A stretch of DNA of 64,000 nucleotides from Salvelinus alpinus (taxonomy: Eukaryota; Chordata; Actinopteri; Salmoniformes; Salmonidae). Under the pieces are notes generated by a model. That model was not told the DNA's origin. It saw only the letters and a list, made by a program, of their open reading frames with translations, and searched no databases. The translations under genes and the position numbers were made by a program. This document shows, one piece after another, positions 1 through 20,000 of the stretch (positions are counted from its first letter, which is position 1; the number at the start of each line of letters is the position of its first letter). Location of the stretch: positions 14,499,506-14,563,505 of the forward strand of contig NC_092122.1 in NCBI RefSeq assembly GCF_045679555.1, given 5' to 3'.

Positions 1-266
1 TGTCCATTGCCTTTCTTTCTCTCTGTTCTGCTTCTCTTTTTCTCCGTCTCTCAATGTACACTGTCCACACAGCTATGGGATGAACCTGCCAGTGACCAAT
101 CAGCTCTTACAGATGTAGGGTCTTCATTTGAGACAGTTATCTACAGCAGGAAAATATGCCTGCAGCAACAGGAAATGTAAATTAGTATGTGAATTATAAT
201 GAATCTACATTCTTGTAGGGGTTGATCAATTTTTCATGAAGGCAAATCAAGTATGAACATTCACAG

Positions 267-545
267 GTAACTTAGCCTAGTGTTTAGAGCGTTGGGCCTG
301 CAACCAGAAGGTTGCTGGATCAAATCCCTGAGCTGACAAGGTAAAAATCTGTCGTTCTGCCCCCGAGCAAGGCAGTTAACCCACTGTTCCCCGGGCGCTG
401 TGGATGTTGATCAAGGCAGCCCCCCTCACCTCTCTGATTCAGTGGAAGACACATTTCTTACTTACTTACTTACTTACTTACTTTATTGTCCCTTTCAGTT
501 GAATACATTCAGTTGGACAACTGACTAGATATCCTCCTTTCCCTC
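267..545 (+). repeat. tRNA-derived SINE (salmonid HpaI-type head), in syt9 intron
   Basis: A tRNA-like head (a B-box-like GGATCAAATCC near 316-326) is followed by the salmonid SINE body with AATCTGTCGTTCTGCCCC. The tail, running through about 455-545, is the common salmonid sequence containing GTTGAATACATTCAGTTG. A short (TACT)n run near 459-482 interrupts it. The family name comes from recall of salmonid SINE consensus sequences, so the subfamily is uncertain. It lies in the intron upstream of the first syt9 exon seen here. Nothing else recognisable was found in 1-266 or 546-1527, which read as intron. Confidence 0.7.
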
Positions 546-1527
546 TAAGTTGGATAACAAATGTTTGCCATTGCTAGGAGTTCCACAGTCAAAACTGTAT
601 TTTCCAGCCCTACTCCATGAGCATCAAAGACATCCTAATAAAGGCATCCGGGAGCCACAGATACATCTAGATTATGAGAACCAGCAGTATTTTAGAACAA
701 GAGAGCATTATGAGGATTGATACTGATGCCTTGCTTCATTGATGCATTACCATGCTGGTGCTCAATTGTAACTGCCACCCTTTCCATTAATGTTATTGGT
801 CATTTAGCCCAATTACCATGCCATATCCTATCCTATTTGGTTGTGTTTGTTGATCCTAGAACCAACAAACGCTGTCTCGTCTTGAAAGATAAATGGCGTG
901 ACCTGTTTTCATTAAGATAAGTCTGTGTCCACTATCTAGCTCGAATTGGTTTCAATGGCAGTCCATTACCAAGGCTCATTAGTTCTCCAAAACTCAAGTG
1001 TCTTGTCTCAAACAGGGTGCCACTCCACTCCACTCCTTCCTCTCCCCCCTCTACTTCCTGCTTGTCATTAGCATTCCGATAGGAGTAAAAAAATCAGGGT
1101 TGCTAGCCATGCTAGTCCAACATCTTGATTGCCAATGATAAAGCAGGAAGGCTGATGGGTGAGTCTGCATCTTTTACTGGTCCTCTTGACCTGATTACCA
1201 GAGAGAGGGGGGCCACAGGGCCGGCCACAGCAGGCCTACTCTGGAGAGGCTTCAGTCGTCATTACTGGAGAACGGAAATGAGGCCCTCCAGTGAAAGTGG
1301 CGAAAACATGAGCCACTTCAAAAAGCAGCGAAATTCTATTCATAGAAATTGTGCGCAAATCTGTTTCTCTTGCATATGATTTGAAATGGGTTCGTAAGTA
1401 CGGTGAATGTTATCAGATTGTGTGATTCATCTCCGTGTTGATATATCCAAATGAAGGGACGGACAAGGTGTGACTAAAACATATGAGTGTATATACACTG
1501 GAAAGGGAGGGTGTATATGCCTTGTGG

Positions 1528-7509
<5,982 letters not shown>

Positions 7510-10140
7510 GCAGGGCCCTTTCAGCTCCTGCCCCATAGTGTTCTTTAGCCAGTATGTGTAAATACCTCAGTGATATATGGGTCCATCCACCATCAAACCA
7601 ATCCAGCCAACACCCATCCTTCCCACCAACTCCATACTACTTGTCTTATCGCCTTCTTTTGTAATTGTTAATGGTTCTTTCAAAACCCTAGGCCCTGATG
7701 TTCAGATTTGTGTTTCTATTTGTCAGGTTGGGAGTCCCCGCCCCTGACTATGTTGTCCATCTCTACGCCCTGATTCCCCCTAACCAAATGCCCCCTTTTA
7801 AGCAATATGATCTGTATAGATAGCGCATGACTGAAAGACATTTATTGTACGACAGTTGTATATATCAGTCTGCAGACAAAAATTATTTCTAATTTATGTT
7901 GGTATGTTGTTACCCGTTTCCTAATCGATGTATATCTGGATGTTTTTAATAAGATGTTCTATTTTAAATTATGTAAATGCAGATATAGGAGAGACGATAT
8001 TATATATTACAGGATAAAAAAATTCGACCTTATTGCATTCCAGAGGAAGAAGAAAGCAATTCCAACCTGCAAGATGCTAGTGGAAGTATAGTCACATTGT
8101 AAAGGACGGTGTCTGGCTTTATGTTTACTAATGAACCGTTGCAGAGACAAGTTGAAATACACAGAAAACTAGGCCGTTAACTACTATGGTTTCATGGGAA
8201 AATATATGCTGCTGGATAGTATACAAGCACATGGTTTCTTCTACGCCTTTTTATACACATTTCTCCATCAGAGGACCTATTTGTTTTGCTTGAAACACAA
8301 TGTTCTAGAGGATCTCTCAAATCGATGCAAACCGGTTAGCCTTTTTCCTTTTCCTTAAGCAGGGCATCACCTTGTGACACAGTCAGTTACTTTTAAGTGA
8401 AATAGGTCCTCATTTGAAAGGGCATCTTTTCTTTTCTTTTTCTTTTTTACAGACCGGTCCTCTTAAACCCAAACGACTATTCCGCCAACCCCCCTCAGAA
8501 ACTGACCCCATATGAAATAGAATCAAGCAGTAGCCATTGTGTCCTTAAGCTTGTTGAACAATATTTACTTTCAATAGCCTTGTTGTTGGAAACTGATTAT
8601 GTTCAGGACATTGGAGTCTCAAGGTCTCCAAAGATGGAAAAAATAGTTTTGACTCTAAGCTTTTAGATGACAATTCTTTTGATAAATTCAGCTGATTTTT
8701 TTGTAAACTGCATGATTTTTTAAACAATATTTGCTAAAGGCTGGGACGGGGGGAGATCTACCAACACCATGGGGCTGTCTCTTATGATAACATCCCCTCG
8801 CCTTCAATCTATTTCATCTAGATTAAAGCTGAAGTGAGTGATTTGATGGATCAGTATATGATTATTATATTGACTGGAAGTAAAGTGAGTTTCTAAACAC
8901 TGCCATTTTCAGGGAGGTGACACATGTATACTAACCTTCTCTCCATGCACACTCCCACTAGGTAGTGGTCGTAGCTTTGGTTTATCGGGAACAATGTATT
9001 TGGCAGCACATGGTGCCCTAAATAGCAGTCTTTGCTTTGTGTTGCCTTCTCACAGTGGCAATAGAGCTAGCCATGTTATACTGCCAATCTTACTTTCTAT
9101 ACAGCTACTGTTTTGCACTGTATGTCTTTGAACCGGCAATAGCTTGTTGACTTCTTTACACTATGTTGACGGGCCATATTTAAGGACACTCAATGCGCAG
9201 GGGAGCTTCTGTCCAGGAGCCCAACCGGTTCTTGTTGTTTACTTAAAGGAACAGTACATGAAAGCAACAACCATATACTGTATCTCTTCGTTCAGTAAAC
9301 CGTAGTTAGCCAGTTTTCTATTGCTGGCTCTCAGTACAACACCAAGAGAACAATGGGATATAAACAATAACTGTAAAAGTTAATGGTCTGCAAAGGTGAT
9401 AATATTTGTTTATATGTCCTTTACTACGGGTCCAATAAGAGGAATAAGTAAGACGTTTGAATCCATGAAATCCATGAAGTCTCTTATCTTGGAGGAACCT
9501 CCATGCATATACTGGATGCTAGCTTCAGGAGTAGTTTCTAAATGTTTTCAATGTTATTGTGTAGTTGATAGCACTATTATGAAAAAGCTATTTGTCATTC
9601 CATAGGTGTCTTTGCAGACAGCTTTGTGTATCACTGTGACTGCCGTGCGTGCTTAGAGGTGTAGACTTTATCAATAGCGACAAGCTTGTTCTGTAGTGAC
9701 GTTGTACTGCCATTTCCCTTCCACATGCTGAGAGAGTGCGTGGCATCGTCAGTTCTAATAACTGTGCAGCAGCTGGTTGGTTGATTGACAGGGCTACACA
9801 CAGGAGTTATAGAACATTTTATGGGAGAGCGAGAGTGGTTGGATTCACACAGCATTTCGTTGAGCACTGTGCAATACTTGTATGTTCATCCCATAGTGTT
9901 GTGTGGGTTGTGTTTGCCCGAGAAAAAAAATAATATTTAAAGTTGACTCCTATCAAGTCAGACGTGTTCCTCTCCAGTGAGATGGTTAGGACACAGCACA
10001 TGTAGATTCTGTGGTGGTTGGAGTCTGATATCTAAAATCCTTCTGTTAAGGGTTCCCTCCTATCCAGTTAGTTTTTTCTTGCACACAGATCCAGCATCAG
10101 AAATTTCAGGACATATTGGGATTGGGAAATACCCAAATAT

Positions 10141-10202
<62 letters not shown>

Positions 10203-11460
10203 AAAACATTTAAATGACCCCTCACCCTCTGAAAGTGCATATGTACATATTTTCATCATTTTCCAAAAAGTAATTTATTTATCATATTGAAATGGTCATG
10301 ATTATTACTGAAACGTATCACATTTTGTCATGATAACTTCATCCATCGTTGTATCAACCTGATCTACTATACTATATCTAATTATGATTATTTTTTATTA
10401 ATATGTTATGTTTACAACCCTGTTGAAAATACTTTTATATTTGAAATGAAAACTCTGAATGTAAAGTATGGACTGTGTGTTTGTGGTGATTAACTGTGGG
10501 ATTCGTAGTTGCCACTTTTCTTTCATTGTTGCAAAAATATGTTGATTTGTGTGTGTTTTTATTTATTTATTTAAATACCCTTTTGGGTAGACATTCCCCG
10601 GATAAACAATACATTCCAGAAACGTTGAACATACATTTAATCACAGCAGAATGTGCTCTAATGAATTACATTCCCTCTTGATCTATATATTTTTTTCATT
10701 TAACATCCCTTAAATCATGAATTACAAAAAAACACTTGTTTAAATAAAACAAGGATAAAACGTAGGCTCAGTATTTTAATGGAATGAGCAACTCCGTAGG
10801 GGTACGACTAAATCACTAAAGAAAGGCTGTAATCAGTATTTAAATGGGAAGGAAATCAAAATGCTTCAACAAAAGAAAAGGAAAGCGTCAAACTCTTGAG
10901 GGGCGGACACCACAATAAGAGGCAGCAATACAGGATCAGATTGTGAGGTGTGTAACTTACCACAAGAAAAGCCATTAGCTGCAATTTAATGCTACTTTTA
11001 CTGGTCCCCCCTACTAAAGCATGGAAGCAAAACCCCTCACATCCTATTCAAGAAAAGCCCATACATCTCACTGTGTGACCAGAAACATACACGATTCTCT
11101 AAAATGACAACAACAAAAAGCCACTCTAACCTTTCAAGACGAAGCTGTGTAAAGTATTAGAGTCTGATGCTGTAGAAAGATCCTAGTTGCCTTTGTGTAT
11201 ATCAACTGCCTGCTTGAGTATTTCTGTGTTGACATTTTCTCTGTAATCTTGTACAACTGTTTGGGCTGTTTTTCCTGCCATATCGCTCGCGGTGACAGCG
11301 AGCTGACAGATACTGTATATTGCTGTGTATACCTTCATTTTTGATGAGGTGTTTTACAGTTTTGTTTCACTTTGTGTAGTGATTCATTCTGTGGAGTTTT
11401 TGACTGTTGTTATATAACTTCATATACACAAATTATCAATAAATTGTTTTATTTCCTGTT
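7510..11460 (+). other. syt9: Putative long 3' UTR of syt9 with poly(A) signal
   Basis: No coding exon follows the stop codon at 7507-7509. The AT-rich sequence continues to an AATAAA at 11438-11443 followed by T-rich sequence, a good candidate polyadenylation signal. Long 3' UTRs are common in synaptotagmin genes, but earlier sites cannot be excluded. The small ORFs at 8545-10681 have no recognisable content. A CA microsatellite lies inside. Confidence 0.45.
10142..10200. repeat. (CA)n microsatellite
   Basis: About 29 uninterrupted AC/CA dinucleotides. The ORFs reading through it on both strands (10068-10259) are artefacts of the repeat. Confidence 0.98.
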
Positions 11461-12818
11461 GATACAGAACCTTTTCAAGTGCTTCTTTTTTTCCGGATAC
11501 TGGTTTGGTTCACTTACCAACTTTTTATGTGAATTTTGATGTGTGAGCAGATAAAACTGACATTTACATTTTAGACAACATGCCTTCATCAGCATAAGAA
11601 TAAGAAGCATTAAGTGAATTGAATAATAAACATTGAGTGCATATAAAGCCTAGATTTATTTTCATAATGAGCCAAATCTATGAAATGCTGTAATCTGTTT
11701 AATAAAGAGAGACCAGAAAAAATGTATAATAGAGTGTGGCAGTATAGCAGCAACAGCAGCATCTAGTGGTCAAAACCTGGTAAATTCACACTAAATAATC
11801 CAAGTGATTTAAATTACTAATTTTTTTATGAGGGGAAAAAAACATCTCCAGATTCACAGGGAATACATTACATAGTATGGATAAGCAATACTACAAGCCA
11901 CAGCTTCATACTACTTGTCACACATAGAGAACTGATACTGTATACTGGTTGTTGGGGGTAGCAGGCGTGGGGTATGGGGGGTCCGTGGGTGGCTTTTTGA
12001 CCATTCGTTTGGATTACTCATGTCTAACTCATTGCTAGAAAGGATGTTAGCTACTATATTTAGTGAATATTATATGAACCCTATTTAAATGGTCAATTTG
12101 GATGCAATCAATTAGCTTAATTTCTCATCTATCCAATTATATTTCAACAAAATTATTTTGCATGAATGCTAATCTTATATTTTTATAACAACATAAATTA
12201 TTTCAGAACAATCTGAGATGGTGGGTGTCAAAATCCTTTCTAGTGCTTTTTGAGATGGAATGACCCTACAATCATTCAGACATTATCAAATGACTAACAA
12301 AGAGAAAGTGAATGGGTACACACAGTGTGAAAGGAAGTAACACATACCTTCTGAGTCTTCATCCAGTATACTTGATACATTAGTAACATTCGTAGCAGTT
12401 CACATGTTTATTGCCCGGACAATGGAGATCGAGCCCATATTTGCTGATCTGAACATCTGCAAAACTTACCATCAACGTTATCCAACAGGAGATCTGAAAG
12501 TGCATACTATCCACTTAAGATTCTTTGAATATAGCCCAGGAATACTCTCGGACGACTTAAGAGAGTTTAACTTTCCCTCTGAATTGGTGATAGAAATCGA
12601 ATGCATCGAATGAACCTGGGTTTGGTGTGGTTGAAATGGTTTTATTCTATAAACATATAATGATTTGGTAACTTTCAGACAATTATTTAAGGATATCTTC
12701 TCTTTGCATTGGATTTGAACCAGCAGTAGAAATGTGGAACTGACCTCTTAGGGATACTGTATATGACATTCTAATGTTTTTATTTTTTATGAACCCTTCC
12801 ACCGGAGGACAAATATCG
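11461..12818. other. Intergenic region downstream of syt9
   Basis: AT-rich sequence without identifiable genes. A 69-codon frame at 12404-12613 (+) has a protein-like composition but no family I recognise, no clear exon boundaries and no flanking promoter. I treat it as unsupported. Confidence 0.4.
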
Positions 12819-14400
12819 TTTTTTTTTTTTTTACAGCATTTCTGCTACATATACTGTACATACATTTTGCATATACATTTTACATACACATTTTGCATAC
12901 ACATTTTACATACTGTACATGTTACCTTTATATAAAGCAGTCACATAACAATAATATATTACCAAACATAAGCTATTTTTTTTAACCATACCTGAACCTG
13001 TGACCAGAAACAAGCTACGTAGGGGCAATACCAGAATAAATGATCTAGTGATCTTGTGGTAATGCTGCAATCAGTTGGCTGTAAGTTTTGATTGAGCAGA
13101 TATTCCCATATATTTTTGATAGCTGCATATGTGACATAACACCTCCGTTTCTATTCATAATATCATTAATAAATATAATACAACTATTTTTTTAAATCCA
13201 TAAAGATTGTTTTTTTTAATTAATCAGTATATTGGAGTTTAACTATAACATTTGTTGTAATATTTGTTTTACCTTTTCTGGAGGATTTAAATTGTAACCA
13301 GCTTTGTATGGCTTGTTTAAGAAAGGGCCATACTTTAAACAAAATTTCATTTTAAATTAGTCGGAAATTAGAAGTTGTAATCTGTATAAAGGCAAAAAGG
13401 CCATTTTTGAACAAAGGATGAGCCTTTCTTAATAATCTACTGGAGAACCATTTCGGGTTTAAGTATAATTTATGTATGAGTGAAGCTTTTAGTGAGAGGT
13501 TTAAAGCTTTAATATTTAATAATTTTAGCCCCCCCAAACTCATATTCATTATATAAATAGGCACGTTTAATTTTGTCTGGCTTAGCATTCCAAATAAAAT
13601 GAAATATTTTTTCTCATAATTACAATTTTAAAAACTATTCATCTGGAGTAGGCAGTGCCATTAGTAAGTAAGTAGACTGTGATAGGACCAAAGAGTTAAT
13701 CAATGTGTTAATCAATGATTTCTCCATAAACTACAGGGTAGTGTAAACACTGTGTCTTTTAACTATCCAATACATAATATGGTACACCGGTCATAATTAG
13801 GTTTTAGTCCAGAGAGGCTAGAAAAGTGATCAAGATCTTCAATAAGATGGGGCAGGAATCCAGATTGCGGACTTAAGAAAAAACTTGAGTCATCGGCATA
13901 CATTGACACTTTTGTTTTTATCCCCTGGATTTCTAACCCCTTGATGTTCTTGTTGGATATAATTTTTATAGCTAGCATTTTAATGGCCATAATAAATAGA
14001 TATGGAGACAACGGACAGCTTTGTTTTACTCCTCTTAAAAGCTCAATAGTTTCTGAGAAGTAACCATTATTTACTATTTGACATCTGGGGTTGCTTTACA
14101 TTTCTTTAACCCGTTGTATAAGATATTCACCAAAATGAAAGTAATCCAGGCATTTATATATAAATTCTAGTCATACTTTATCAAAATCTGCTATGAAGAC
14201 CAGGCCTGGTATCTTTGATGTTTCATAATGTTCAATTGTTTCAAGTAATTGTCGTATATTATTATAAAGAAAACATATGCTTAAAATATTTTGCTTCTTC
14301 TTTCAAAATGTAATTTGGTGAATCATGGATGACTCCATCATTGATAACGAGTTTCTGTACATTATTTTTGGTAGCATTTCTATGTTGAAGTTTCAAGAAC
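12819..14400 (-). mobile_element. L1/Tx1-like LINE fragment (reverse transcriptase remnant)
   Basis: Minus-strand frames carry recognisable LINE reverse transcriptase pieces. The frame 14011-13763 reads SPYLFIMAIKMLAIKI, then the polymerase motif MYADDSSFFLS, then SGLKPNYDRCTILCIG. The frame 13588-13352 reads SLGGLKLLNIKALNLSLKAS and LNPKWFSSRLL from the region after the polymerase. A T-run at about 12820-12832 on the + strand would be the poly(A) tail of a minus-strand insertion. Multiple stops make it a pseudogene. Degenerate ACATTTTGCATA/ACATTTTACATA repeats (12866-12915) lie near its 3' end. The 5' limit is approximate. Confidence 0.75.
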
Positions 14401-14471
14401 AATTCTTAACAATGCTTTTCTTAACAACCATTGCCATTCTAGCGAAGGTTCGTGTCATATTGCTTAGTTCA

Positions 14472-15020
14472 GAGCATGCACAGACCAGCTGGCTCTAGTG
14501 TTTATGGACCTTTTCATACTCTCCCTATCCCAGTCTGTCGTCCCCACTTGTTTCAAGATGACCACCATCGTTCCTATACCCAAGAAAGCAAAGGTAACTG
14601 AACTAAATGACTATAGCCCCGTAGCACTCACTTCTGTCATCAAGAATTGCTTTGAAAGTCAAGGACCATGTCCCCTCCACCATACCCTACACCCTTGATG
14701 CAGTACAATTTGCATACCACCCCAATAGACTCACGGACGACACGATCTTTGTTGGACTGCACAGCGCCCTATCCCACCTGGACCAGAGGAATACCTATGT
14801 GAGAAGGCAGCTCAGCGTTCAACAACATAGCACTCGAAGTTTGTCACTAAGCTCAGAGTCTGAACTCTCTGTGCAACTGGGTCCTATATTTCCTGACGGG
14901 CCGACTCCAGGTGGTGAGGGTAGGCAACAATCCCTCCGCCACACAGATCCTCTACACGGCCCCCCCCCTCCAGGGATGTGTACCCAGCACCTTCCTGTAC
15001 TCCCTGTTCACCCAGTGTTG
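14472..15020 (+). mobile_element. L2/Rex1-like LINE reverse transcriptase fragment
   Basis: The frames 14498-14698 and 14652-15140 match the finger/palm region seen in the two larger LINE copies here: [35 protein letters not shown], then in a shifted frame LDAVQFAYHPNRLTDDTI. Several frameshifts and premature stops show it is a dead fragment. Just downstream (about 15098-15130) is a short piece ending ACACTCAGTGTA that resembles the end of another salmonid DNA transposon. Confidence 0.75.
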
Positions 15021-15247
15021 AATTCAAGTGTTGTTGCAATTTGCCTAGTTTCCGAGAGGGGAAGCAATGGAGTCAACATGCAATTCAATATTAGGAAGGT
15101 GTTCTTAATGTTTTGTACACTCAGTGTAACTCAACTGTAATAAGTCAACTATAATAAACTTGGGACACAAGCCTTAACCTCTGAGCCACTCTAGTCTACT
15201 CCTCTGTAGTTGGCAAAAACGCAGAGTATATTCTTGGCTCCTGCCGT

Positions 15248-15721
15248 CAGGGTTTTTTAGGTAATCTGATTACATTTAAAAAAAAATGTAATCAGTTAGG
15301 TTACCAACTAAAATATTGTAATCAGATTAGAGATACTTTAGAAAAACTAGATGAGTACTTCTTGGATCACTTTTAAATTCAGAAAGGATGTTTACAAGGA
15401 GAAAATAAAAAATACATTATTACACCTTTCTGTTATCTCAATGACATTCAATTCAACATTGAAAAAAGGCACAAGTTTGTTCCACCTGAGCGAATCTGAC
15501 CACAAGTCAGCGACCACTATGATGACTCTCCAAATGCGTTTGATGGATAATTTTTTTCTTCTAATGCCTCTTAAGGGTAAAATAATCCAGAAGTTACTGA
15601 GCGTAATCAGATAACGTTACTGTGTTTGAGTAATCCAAAAGTTATGTTACTAATGACAATTTTGGACAGGTAACTAGTAACTGTAATGGATTACATTTAG
15701 AAAGTAACCTACCCAACCCTG
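15248..15721. mobile_element. MITE-like element with CAGGGTT ends
   Basis: The ends are CAGGGTT and AACCCTG. Internal sequence rich in GTAATCNGATTAC-like motifs is arranged as inverted repeats (for example GTAATCTGATTACA near 15261 and GTAATGGATTACA near 15683). No coding capacity is evident; the ORF 15351-15614 is incidental. No clear target duplication was found, so the superfamily is left open; hAT-like is plausible from the termini. Confidence 0.55.
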
Positions 15722-16699
15722 CGAAGACCTTGCATGTCACAGCTCTCTCCACAAGATGGAGACACAAGACCGTTTTTATACAATGATTTCTGCATGATAT
15801 TCTTCACTACGAAGACTTGGGCATTTGGAGTGAAGTATGAATGTTGTTTACTGCTGTCCCTCTGTTAGAATGGTGGCTTGTCCATCAAAGTATCAGGTAA
15901 CACGTACTATTTAATTCAAACAATTCAATTAAAACCTTTATTAGTGTACTATTTATCATAATTTGCTTACATAGTTTTTCTAAATGCATGAGGTGCACTC
16001 TATATCAGCCCAGGCCATCCATTGACTTTTAAAGTGCCTGATATGCACGAGTCTTTGCTGCCATGTACTGGACTAATATATCAATTGGCTCCATACATAT
16101 CTGTAGGATAGATTCATTAGAAATTTCTATCAAATTAATCAACATAGCTTTTCAACCTCATTTTCATTATCTCCAGCACAATACCAGTGCCGAAATATGT
16201 GAAAGCGGTACATTTCTATGTTCTGTAGAAAAAAAACAAGTTAAAAGTTCTACCAGATGACATCAACAAAAGTTAAAACATTTTTAAAACACTGATTTCA
16301 AACACTATGAGATTCGTGGTGACTTGGGAGGAAAGAAAATACCCTCTCTGGCTAGAAACTCGTTGCAGGTCTTGAAAAATCGCCGTTTCTTTTTAACTTT
16401 TAATCCTACACGGTGATGTCACCGAGAAGCATTTCTTAGGACCTTTGTTCTTATCTTTTTAACATGACAGATCATAGAAACGCGCTGTTTTAACATATGC
16501 AGCTCTAGTTTGGTGCTGAAGATAACGCATACAAGGTTGAAAAGTGGCGGAATTGTCATTTACAATGGCTATTCAGCATCAAACGCGACTTCATTCATTG
16601 TAACCAGACAGGCATGATCAAAGCAGTTTTCATGCAAAGTCATGGGGCGTGCATGGACTCTTATTTTGAAAAGCGTGTTTAGAACTGCAGAAATTGAGC

Positions 16700-17059
16700 G
16701 CTAATTACTTATGACGTGTTCAAAACGACTGTGAACTTGTGCCGCGTTCAAAACATCTGGGAACTCAAAAGTCTCCGACTTACGACTTCAGTGGGTTCAA
16801 GACAACTGGAAATTTGCGTTTAAAAAAAACTCAGAGTGGGGAAAAATTGTTTTGACCGGTCATACAACTCGGAATTCGGGCCTCTTTCTTGAACTCCGGC
16901 TTTCCGACCTGAAGATCACCTACGTCATGATTTGACCTCGTATTTTTTTGAGTTCCGAGCTGCCTTGAAAGCACCCCAGTCAGTACTTTGACAGTGCGAC
17001 AGTTTGTCCTCCGAGAACAGACTTTTCGCTGTTGCCTTGTTAGGTGCCAAAAAAACAAG
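16700..17059 (+). promoter_or_regulatory. cyb5r2: Presumed promoter and 5' leader of cyb5r2
   Basis: This is the segment directly upstream of the deduced start ATG at 17060-17062, whose context ACAAGATG has A at -3. It is somewhat richer in CpG than its surroundings. I see no convincing TATA box and cannot place the transcription start. The extent is inferred only from gene position; 15722-16700 holds nothing else I recognise. Confidence 0.35.
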
Positions 17060-20000
17060 ATGCTCTCTTACATCATTGGGGTAAGTATAGTTGCCAGCTA
17101 GCTAAATATTATATATTTTTTTACATTGCTTAGGCTCAGCTACAGTTGTGCGATTTGACAGCGAACAGTAGGCAAGTTAGCTAGTAGTTATGGTTGGCTA
17201 ACTAGTACTCTAGCTAGTAACAGATCTTCGTCGTGAACCATCAAGTTTGTAATCCATCGTAACTGTAGTAAGTCATATGGTATATAGTAAACTGTCATCA
17301 TAAATAACTAACTTGTTAAGAGGCCAAGCAAAAGCTTTGGTTATTGAGACGTTTGGGCGTTTAGCTAGAAGCTAGCTTGTCATGCAACTTGCCAACTAAC
17401 CCTCTCTATTCGCTGTGGTTTATTTGTTATGGAGCTAGGAAGTTAGCTACCTAGTTTACGTGATTGACACTCGGGTTCATTTCTGATCAAAATAGCAAGC
17501 ATGGAGATCTCTGCACATTTTGTCAAAGGAGTGCACGCCACTGTTAGCTACAAGCTATCGAACAGCGGTGAGCGCAGCAGTTTGGTCCAATTATTTTTTT
17601 ATTTAACCTTTTTAACTAGGCAAGTCAGTTAAGAACAAATTCTTATTTACAATGAAAGCCAAACCCGGACGACACTCGGCCAATTGTGCGCAGGCCTATG
17701 GGACTCCCAATCACGGTCGGATGTGATACAACCTGGAATCGAACCAGGATTCGAGATACAGCGCCTTAGACCGCTGCGCCACTCGGGAGCCCCAGGGTAG
17801 ATTGATTATGTAAAGTTAGGTGTAATTGCACACTGACTGATGCATTGCATATCAGTACAAAAATAAGGTATATCCTAGTGACTGTTAAACACCTGTTTTT
17901 GATGACATGTTATGGTCTGTAATTTTACCCTCCCAATCATGGCAGCAGTCTTTGCAATGTTCAACATTGTAAAGATCGACATCCTTATTTCCACAAAAAC
18001 TTCAACTGAAAAGGCAAACCTTCCTTTCCTGTCTCCGCAGCTCATTCGGAGCAGTATCGACAACATCATCAACCTCATCCTGAGCCTCTTCCTCTCAAAG
18101 AAGAAACCTGCCATCACCCTAGAGGACCCCAACATCAAATATGCATTAAAGCTGATAGATAAAGAGGTAAGAATTCTGTGTTGTGATCAGCTTATTATTA
18201 CTGTGCTGTGGTGAAACCATGTGAATGAAAGAAATTGGACTAAGAAATAATGAGTAACAATTGTGACTGCTGTTCTAGGAAGACTTAGGGCAATTTCATG
18301 AAACAGAGTGATGCTCAGACTCAGATTTTTCACTTTAACATTTATGTAAAATTAAAAACCAATGATTGCAAAGTTAAACAAACCATACAAGTATGCACAA
18401 TGACTACTTTTAACAAGTTCCACACGCAAAAAACAAATGGACTTGATCAGTGCAGATGCCATGTTTGGTAACAATGATCGCACTAACCGTCATTCTGTTA
18501 CCAAACGTTGAATCTGCACTGAGTTCTATGCTTTGCTTAACTTTGTAATTGTTGTTGTTTTGTTTGAGTCTCAGCATCACTCTGTTACTGTGGAAATGCC
18601 CCTTACCATTACTGGAACTGCACAAAGACCCAACAAATAAGTAATGCTGTTCTGTGTTCATAAGCCCTTCAGAATTTGGGCTAGGCAGATGCTCCATTTA
18701 GTGCAGAGGTCAATATGCAAACAGTCGATTATAATTTGAAGTCATTGTTCTTGTACAGACTGCTACTGTGGATCAAGGCTAACCAGTCAGTCAACAGTGT
18801 GTGTGGTTTATCTCTATCAGGGTAATCAAATGTTTTTGGTCACATATACATGGTTAGCAGATGTTAATGCGAGTGTAGCGAAATGCTTGTGCTTCTAGTT
18901 CCGACCATGCAGTAATATCTAACAAGTAATCTAACAATTTCACATCAACTACCTTATACACACAAATGTAAAGGAATGAATAAGAAGATGTAAATATATG
19001 GATGAGAGATGGCCGAACGGCATAGGCAAGATGCAGTAGATGGTAGAGGTCGACCGGTTATGATTTTTCAACGCCGATACCGATTATTGGGGGACCAAAA
19101 AAAGCCGATGCCGATTTTTGTTTATTTTATTTGTAATAATGACAATTACAGCAATACTGAATGAACACTTATTTTAACTTAATATAATACATAAATAAAA
19201 TCAATTTAGCCTCAAATAAATAATGAAACATGTTCAATTTGGTTTAAATAATGCAAAAACAGTGTTGGAGAAAGTAAAAGTGCAATATGTGCCTTGTAAG
19301 AAAGCTAATGTTTAAGTTGCTTGCTCAGAACATGAGAACATATGAAAACTGGTGGTTCCTTTTAACATGAGTCTTCAATATTCCCAGGTAAGAAGTTTTA
19401 GGTTGTAGTTATTATAGGACTTTCTCTCTATACCATTTGTATTTCATTAACCTTTGACTATTGGATGTTCTTATAGGCACTTTAGTATTGCCAGTGTAAC
19501 AGTAAAGCTTCTGTCCCTCTCCTCGCTCCTACCTGGGCTCGAACCAGGAACACATCGACAACAGCCACCCTCGAAGCAGCGTTACCCATGCAGAGCAAGG
19601 GGAACAACTACTCCAAGTCTCAGAGCGAGTGACGTTTGAAACGCTATTAGCGCGCACCCTGCTAACTAGCTAGCCACTTCACATCGGTTACACCAGCCTA
19701 ATCTCGGGAGTTGATAGGCTTTAAGTCATAAACAGCACAATGCTTGAAGCACAACGAAGAGCTGCTGGCAAAACGCACAAAAGTGCTGTTTGAATGAATA
19801 CTTACGAGCCTGCTGCTGCCTACCACCGCTCAGTCAGACTGCTCTATCAAATCATAGACTTAGTTATAACATAATAACACACAGAAATACGAGCCTTAGG
19901 TCATTAATATGGTCGAATCTGGAAACTATCATCTCGAAAACAAGACGTTTATTCTTTCAGTGAAATACGGAACCGTTCTGTATTTTATCTAACGGGTGGC

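Noticed and set aside
267-340. tRNA gene suggested by A/B-box-like sequences (also at 17720, 20460, 30960, 46620 and 61630)
   Set aside because: All continue into SINE bodies and lack an intact cloverleaf with paired acceptor stem.
10068-10259. ORFs through the CA repeat
   Set aside because: Microsatellite translation only.
12404-12613. 69-codon + strand ORF with protein-like composition
   Set aside because: No recognisable family, no splice sites in matching phase and no transcript signals; kept only as a note.
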